Origin: Bacteriovorax sp.
GTDB lineage: Bacteria; Bdellovibrionota; Bacteriovoracia; Bacteriovoracales; Bacteriovoracaceae
Length of the DNA: 47,123 bases
Assembly: GCA_014378525.1 (NCBI GenBank)
Contig: JACMNL010000001.1
Location: 1-47,123 of the forward strand
Direction of reading: 5' to 3'
Shown here one piece after another: positions 42,928 to 47,123 of this stretch (position 1 is its first letter; every line of letters starts with the position of its first letter). The notes beneath the pieces are model-generated. The model ran no database searches, was not told the DNA's origin, and was given only the letters and a program-made list of their open reading frames with translations. Made by a program: the position numbers and the translations under genes.

Positions 42928-43959
42928 TTAAGGGAGATTTTTAAGAAATAATTCTGCTTCTGTTTTATGGCCGTTTACATTCAAATGATTTTCTTCAGGA
43001 TATCTAATCTGAATATTTTGCATTTGTTTGGGAATTATTATGAATTTGATGTGATTTAATTTTAACTCTTCTTCTAACTCTTTTAATCGATTTGGTACAA
43101 GTTCATCAAATATATAATTGATGGCCACAATAAATTTACCATCGGGAAATTTACTTTTATATTCAGACTGCATTTTAAGAAAAACTTTACCCAGTAAGAT
43201 TGAGTGTTGGTACCGGTGCCTGGGAAGTACAGGAAATAAAGAGTTGAGCCATTTTACAGAACTAATGACCATAAATATTTTTGAAATAATCAGGTCACCA
43301 AAATTTCCAGCATACTCGACTTCATCACTAGAGTTCAATTGATAATAAGGAGCATTTCCTTTCATCCAGTCTAGATAATCTTTAGACCCAATTACTCTAT
43401 CTATTAAAAAATCATAATAATTATAAATAAAAATCCCAGCTGGTTCATTGATTAAATTTTTCCATGGCATAAATTCAAGCATCGCCAAAGTATTGTGTGG
43501 GCCACCACCTCTTATTCCAAAATTATAAGGATGGTAATCAGTCATTTTTTTTGAAAGCAAAACTGGTAATGTTTCTTCTTGTTTGACCCCAATGCCAAAA
43601 GTATTGGAGTCGCCTGCGATAATAAGATGCTTATTTGCATTGGGATTATATTGGTCACTACTTATTGTTCTTAATCCCAGTTCAGCGGTCTCATAAGTTT
43701 GGTCATAGATTAATTGATTATTAACTTTAGCAATATGATGAATATGATTAAATGGTTCGAAGGGATTAATCGAGCTAAATAATTCCTGATTCTGATCACT
43801 CAGAATTTGGTGAGGAATCGCAGTGATGTAATAAATGTTTTCAACTCGGATATTGTTTGAGTTAACATAATTGAATATCTTAGCTTCTGACTCTAACTCT
43901 ACCGCATGAAGTACACGAGAATTAAATAGCAATGTAAAAAGTAGTAAGTATAATTTCAT
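42928..43959 (-). CDS. exported SGNH-type hydrolase
   Basis: A 343-residue exported protein (signal peptide to about HAVE). SGNH blocks can be followed: IAGDSNTFGIG with the catalytic Ser, NFGIRGGGPH with the Gly block, and the closing ENHLNVNGH with the catalytic His; the Asp of this last block appears to be Glu. It may deacetylate or acetylate a polysaccharide, like AlgX/AlgJ-type proteins. Start: the ATG at 43959, directly before the signal peptide; a longer form from 44010 would overlap the divergent gene. The gene looks richer in A and T than its neighbours, perhaps acquired. Divergent from the carbamoyltransferase gene. Confidence 0.7.
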   Translation of the reverse strand: MKLYLLLFTLLFNSRVLHAVELESEAKIFNYVNSNNIRVENIYYITAIPHQILSDQNQELFSSINPFEPFNHIHHIAKVNNQLIYDQTYETAELGLRTISSDQYNPNANKHLIIAGDSNTFGIGVKQEETLPVLLSKKMTDYHPYNFGIRGGGPHNTLAMLEFMPWKNLINEPAGIFIYNYYDFLIDRVIGSKDYLDWMKGNAPYYQLNSSDEVEYAGNFGDLIISKIFMVISSVKWLNSLFPVLPRHRYQHSILLGKVFLKMQSEYKSKFPDGKFIVAINYIFDELVPNRLKELEEELKLNHIKFIIIPKQMQNIQIRYPEENHLNVNGHKTEAELFLKNLP

Positions 43960-43988
43960 TACAACTATTTTAACAAGGGTTTTAAGAA

Positions 43989-45761
43989 TTGTATACGCTG
44001 GGTCTCTCATGTTTTTACCACGACAGTGCTGCCGTTTTACTAAAAGACGGGGAGATAATAGCTGCGGCCGAAGAAGAACGTTTCAGCCGAAAAAAACACG
44101 ACAGTTCATTTCCCGGACATTCAATTCATTTTTGCCTGACTCAGGCGAATATTACTTTAGACAATATCGATGCTGTCGTTTTTTACGATAAACCTATTTT
44201 AAAATTCGACCGATTGCTCGAAACTTATTTTTCCAGCGCACCGTCAGGATTAAAATCTTTTTTACGTGCAATGCCTGTCTGGCTTAAAGAAAAGATCTAT
44301 TTCAAAAAAATGTTACGTGATGGACTCAAAAAACTAACTAATGGAAAAAAATTTCCACCGGTCTTTTTCAGCGAACACCACCTTTCACATGCGGCCTCTG
44401 CTTTTTACCCAAGCTCGTTTGAAAGTGCGGCGATACTATGTATCGACGGCGTAGGTGAGTGGGCGAGTGCCAGCGCCTGGGTTGGAAATAAAAATAACAT
44501 CAGACCATTATTTGAAATCCAGTTTCCACATTCACTTGGACTTTTTTATTCAACTTTCACCGGCTATTTAGGCTTTAAAGTGAATTCCGGCGAATATAAA
44601 ATGATGGGGCTAGCTCCCTATGGAAAACCAGTTTACAAAGATCTCATACACAAAAATCTCATTGCTCTTTTTGATGACGGAAGTTTCCAGCTCAATTTAT
44701 TGTATTTTAATTTCACTTCAGAAGAGGGAATGTTTTCGGAAGAGTTCTCAAAACTTTTCGGCGAATCACCACGAAAATCTGAAGATACGATAACTCAATT
44801 TCATAAAGACATTGCCGCTTCTGTTCAGGCAGTAACTGAAGACGTCGTTCTTCATCTCGCAAAAGCTGTAAAAAAGATGACGAATGAAAAAAACTTAGTG
44901 ATGGCCGGCGGAGTAGCACTTAACTGTGTCGCTAATGGAGTTCTTCTTAAGTCGGGCCTCTTCGAGAAAATTGCAGTTCAGCCAGCTTCAGGTGACTCCG
45001 GAGGAGCGTTAGGATGTGCTCTTGCTTATTATCATCTGCACCTGAAAAAAGAGCGTTTAATTTCCAAAAATTTCCAGAAAGGATCATTTCTCGGCCCTGC
45101 GTTCACATCTGCCGAAATTAAATCCACACTGGATAAACACCATTTTCTCTACACTGAATTCGCAAATGAAAACGATCTGGATTCCGAGTTGGTTCAGAAT
45201 CATCTGACAAAAGAAAAAGTCGTAGGATTTTTCCAGGGAAGAATGGAGTTCGGTCCGCGTGCATTAGGATCCCGTTCGATTATTGGAGATGCCCGTTCGA
45301 AGGAAATGCAATCGACAATGAATCTTGCTATTAAAAAGCGTGAATCGTTCAGGCCCTTTGCTCCGATAGTTTTGAAAGAATATGTTGAAGATTATTTTGA
45401 CTGGAAAAAAGAAGATGAAAGTCCTTACATGCTTTTCACGACTCAATCTAAAACTAAAAATCTCCCGGCCATAACTCACGTTGATGGATCGGCAAGACTT
45501 CAGGTCGTTGACCGGGATATTCATCCCAGAGTTCATGCATTGCTCTCGGCATTTAAAAAAGAAACGGATTGCCCGGTGTTGATCAATACTTCGTTTAACG
45601 TGAGAGGAGAGCCGATTGTGTGCACTCCGATTCAGGCGTTAAAGTGTTTTATGACGACAGGTATGGATACGCTTGTACTGGAAAATTTTCTGTTAACCAA
45701 AAATGAACAGACATCAAAAGTGACAGACGTGAAATGGGAGAGCGCTTATGCAGAAGACTAG
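43989..45761 (+). CDS. NodU/CmcH-family O-carbamoyltransferase
   Basis: Transfers a carbamoyl group from carbamoyl phosphate to a hydroxyl, via carbamoyl adenylate, on sugars or natural products. The 590-residue protein has the N-terminal Kae1-like domain (FYHDSAAVLL, AAEEERFSRKKHD, EHHLSHAASAF with metal-binding His residues, GEYKMMGLAPYG) and the C-terminal domain (GRMEFGPRALGSRSII, SFRPFAP, LINTSFNVRGEPIV). Starts at TTG with AAGGG 9 bases upstream; there is no ATG before the conserved LGLSCFYHD. Next to SxtJ, DUF5989 and an SGNH protein, so the target is probably a surface glycan or lipid-linked sugar. Confidence 0.92.
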   Translation: MYTLGLSCFYHDSAAVLLKDGEIIAAAEEERFSRKKHDSSFPGHSIHFCLTQANITLDNIDAVVFYDKPILKFDRLLETYFSSAPSGLKSFLRAMPVWLKEKIYFKKMLRDGLKKLTNGKKFPPVFFSEHHLSHAASAFYPSSFESAAILCIDGVGEWASASAWVGNKNNIRPLFEIQFPHSLGLFYSTFTGYLGFKVNSGEYKMMGLAPYGKPVYKDLIHKNLIALFDDGSFQLNLLYFNFTSEEGMFSEEFSKLFGESPRKSEDTITQFHKDIAASVQAVTEDVVLHLAKAVKKMTNEKNLVMAGGVALNCVANGVLLKSGLFEKIAVQPASGDSGGALGCALAYYHLHLKKERLISKNFQKGSFLGPAFTSAEIKSTLDKHHFLYTEFANENDLDSELVQNHLTKEKVVGFFQGRMEFGPRALGSRSIIGDARSKEMQSTMNLAIKKRESFRPFAPIVLKEYVEDYFDWKKEDESPYMLFTTQSKTKNLPAITHVDGSARLQVVDRDIHPRVHALLSAFKKETDCPVLINTSFNVRGEPIVCTPIQALKCFMTTGMDTLVLENFLLTKNEQTSKVTDVKWESAYAED

Positions 45762-46140
45762 GGCCCCGGCAGCAAAAGATTTACGAATATTTGCCTTAAT
45801 TCTGACGATTGGGTTTTTAGTCATTGGGTTTGGAATTCCTTATCTAAAGGCCAAAACTTATAACCATGTTCTGATTTATATAGCTGCTGCAATTTTCATT
45901 GTTGGAATGCTGACACCTAAACTTTTAATTTATCCCAGAAAAGGATGGATCGCCGTTGGCGAAGTCATGGGGAAAATTAACAGCACAATTTTGTTCACCT
46001 TTGTTTATATTTTAATTTTTACTACTGTCGGGTTGATTTTTAGAATGTTTAAACGAGATCGACTTAAAAAAGAATTTCGAAAAGTTAATTCGACGATGGT
46101 TATGAAAAACGAAATCTCTACTTTTGAAGAACCGTTCTAG
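45748..46140 (+). CDS. SxtJ-family membrane protein
   Basis: A 130-residue inner-membrane protein with two hydrophobic regions (about 13-57, probably two helices, and 80-98), like SxtJ, a small protein that accompanies carbamoyltransferases in saxitoxin and surface-sugar clusters. Marks are RIFALILTIGFLVIG at the start and KGWIAVGEVMGKINSTIL in the middle. Overlaps the end of the carbamoyltransferase gene by 14 bases. Its stop touches the stop of a small gene on the other strand. Role not known; perhaps membrane recruitment of the transferase. Confidence 0.85.
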   Translation: MQKTRAPAAKDLRIFALILTIGFLVIGFGIPYLKAKTYNHVLIYIAAAIFIVGMLTPKLLIYPRKGWIAVGEVMGKINSTILFTFVYILIFTTVGLIFRMFKRDRLKKEFRKVNSTMVMKNEISTFEEPF

Positions 46141-46293
46141 TTAAAAAAACGAATATACAAACGGCGCCACCGCCGTCCCTTGTGCATAAATTACCAGCGC
46201 ACCAAACAGAATCAAAAAGATGAGTATTGGAAGAAGCCACCATTTTTTATGGCGGCCTAGAAATTTAAATAAGTCTTTGAATGTATCTAACAT
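46141..46293 (-). CDS. DUF5989-family 50-residue membrane protein
   Basis: A short gene too small for most length cut-offs. It encodes 50 residues: MLDTFKDLFKFLGRH, then KKWWLLPILIFLILFGALVI as one membrane helix, and YAQGTAVAPFVYSFF. The KKWWLLP start and the AQG-AVAPF-Y end are the marks of the DUF5989 proteins found with SxtJ and carbamoyltransferases. Usually these genes lie in one direction; here this one is on the opposite strand and abuts the SxtJ stop with no gap. The ATG has no clear ribosome binding site. Confidence 0.8.
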   Translation of the reverse strand: MLDTFKDLFKFLGRHKKWWLLPILIFLILFGALVIYAQGTAVAPFVYSFF

Positions 46294-46311
46294 ATAAATT
46301 TATTTTATATA

Positions 46312-47123
46312 TTAAATCTTGATAGTCAATCCATCCTGAAGCGAGTTCATGTAGGCCTTGATCGCAGGAATAAGTCCCGCAAGTGTACCAACCACAAAAA
46401 TCAGGCCAAGGTAGATCCATTCAGTCGATGACAGAGCTTCTATAGGAAGATAAACCGAGAAGTTTGACTCAAGCCATGGACGAACGAAAAAGAGAAGTCC
46501 GTACATCGAGATCACACCTAAAACGCAGCCAGCGAGCACGAGAAAACTTGATTCATAAATCAGTAAAAAGAAAATGTGTCTTGAACTCGCGCCCAGCGAT
46601 CTTAAAATCGCCATCTCACGTCTTCTTTCGTTGATCGAAGTATAAAGAGAAATCAGAATACTTAAAACACCGACTAAAAGAACACAAAGGCTCACCAGAA
46701 ATAAAATCTGTTCAACATAGCCTATCGTTTCCCACATTTCTTGCAGGGAAAGTGCCGGAATGATCGCCATAATCGGCTCATCCATATAGTTGTCGATATC
46801 GCGTCTCATGCGAAGTACTGCGATACGCGATTTCAGCTTTACCATGAAAGATGTCAGCTGAGTGATCTGGATATTTTCTTTTTTAAATCTGTCGGGATTG
46901 ATTTTATCTCCGCTCGGGACTCCGGTTTCCCAGCCAAAGTGGATCGCTTCCATCCCTTGAAGAGTAATGTAAACTCCGGTATCAAGCGGCGTCGAAGTAG
47001 GTTTCATGATTCCGACAATGCGTAACGGAGTGTTGTCATGAGATAAAATCGCCTGAGCAGAAATCCCGTGCGAGATGATAATCGGATCGCCGACCTTGTG
47101 ATTGAATTTTTTTGCAACAACTG
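46312..47123 (-). CDS. FtsX/MacB-like ABC permease, N-terminus missing
   Basis: C-terminal 270 residues or so of a larger permease; the frame stays open to the window edge, with HKVGDPIIISHGISAQ and LRIVGIMKPTSTPLDTGVYI as part of the periplasmic MacB-type domain. Three helices follow, with the FtsX motif SINERRREMAILRSLGASSRHIF and the end GLIPAIKAYMNSLQDGL. Such permeases extract lipoproteins, export small molecules or transmit force to wall enzymes. Its ATPase is expected outside the window. It starts before position 47123 on the minus strand. 18 bases separate its stop from the DUF5989 start. Confidence 0.88.
   Translation of the reverse strand, partial: VVAKKFNHKVGDPIIISHGISAQAILSHDNTPLRIVGIMKPTSTPLDTGVYITLQGMEAIHFGWETGVPSGDKINPDRFKKENIQITQLTSFMVKLKSRIAVLRMRRDIDNYMDEPIMAIIPALSLQEMWETIGYVEQILFLVSLCVLLVGVLSILISLYTSINERRREMAILRSLGASSRHIFFLLIYESSFLVLAGCVLGVISMYGLLFFVRPWLESNFSVYLPIEALSSTEWIYLGLIFVVGTLAGLIPAIKAYMNSLQDGLTIKI

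Noticed and set aside
1..47123. tRNA, rRNA, riboswitch, CRISPR or phage genes
   Set aside because: Reading the intergenic regions gave no cloverleaf, conserved RNA motif or regular repeat-spacer pattern; a covariance-model scan could not be run.

Overview
The window looks like a contiguous piece of chromosome from a moderately AT-rich, Gram-negative, flagellated bacterium, most likely a member of the Bdellovibrionota such as Bacteriovorax or Peredibacter. This is an inference from gene content and style, not a database match. The grounds are a FliL homologue, many signal peptides and lipoboxes, a stand-alone bactofilin beside an L,D-transpeptidase, paired M16 proteases, a secreted endonuclease I and a subtilase, and many short hypothetical secreted proteins. 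I saw no rRNA, tRNA, CRISPR array, prophage or plasmid gene. No gene-free stretch exceeds about 200 bases.

Layout. Bases 1-1867 hold the start of an unknown gene, fliL and alanine dehydrogenase. Bases 1957-5554 form a tight five-gene minus-strand operon: a PhnP-like hydrolase, a histidine-rich membrane protein, a FixH/YtkA-like protein, a membrane polyferredoxin and an anchored periplasmic protein. It looks like an uncharacterised membrane redox or metal-handling system. Bases 5641-8453 encode two M16 peptidase-like proteins, one with and one without the zinc motif. Bases 8463-10751 are a cell-wall operon (L,D-transpeptidase, coiled-coil membrane protein, bactofilin). Bases 10937-14703 encode an acidic coiled-coil protein, a diguanylate cyclase and a metallophosphoesterase, followed by a histone-H1-like protein and NAD synthetase on the other strand.

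Bases 16912-19897 carry a DMT transporter, a UDP-sugar SDR and a glycosyltransferase-like protein, meeting a secreted lysozyme-fold-like protein. Bases 21023-23232 are a polar amino-acid ABC importer, followed by ApaG, a HiPIP and a small secreted protein. Bases 24865-26884 form an operon of a DTW-domain tRNA enzyme, a lipoprotein and endonuclease I. fabH follows, and a REP-type transposase gene runs antisense into its 3' end. Bases 28888-32357 encode two exported proteins that seem to share an N-terminal domain, one of them fused to an acetyl-CoA hydrolase/transferase module. Then come a lipoprotein, a subtilase, a pseudouridine synthase, a MATE exporter and a membrane-anchored hexapeptide acyltransferase.

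Bases 37376-41258 hold a light/oxidative-stress set: photolyase and a TIGR01777 SDR, divergent from a LitR/CarH-like MerR regulator that has lost its B12-ligand motifs, plus a glutathione peroxidase. Bases 41355-42880 are an ABC-2 exporter. Bases 42928-46293 are a carbamoylation module: SGNH hydrolase, NodU-type carbamoyltransferase, SxtJ, and a 50-residue DUF5989 protein on the opposite strand. The window ends inside an FtsX/MacB-type permease.

The best candidates for an undescribed system are the redox operon at 1957-5554, the exported CoA-transferase pair at 28888-32357, and the ligand-less LitR beside the photolyase operon.
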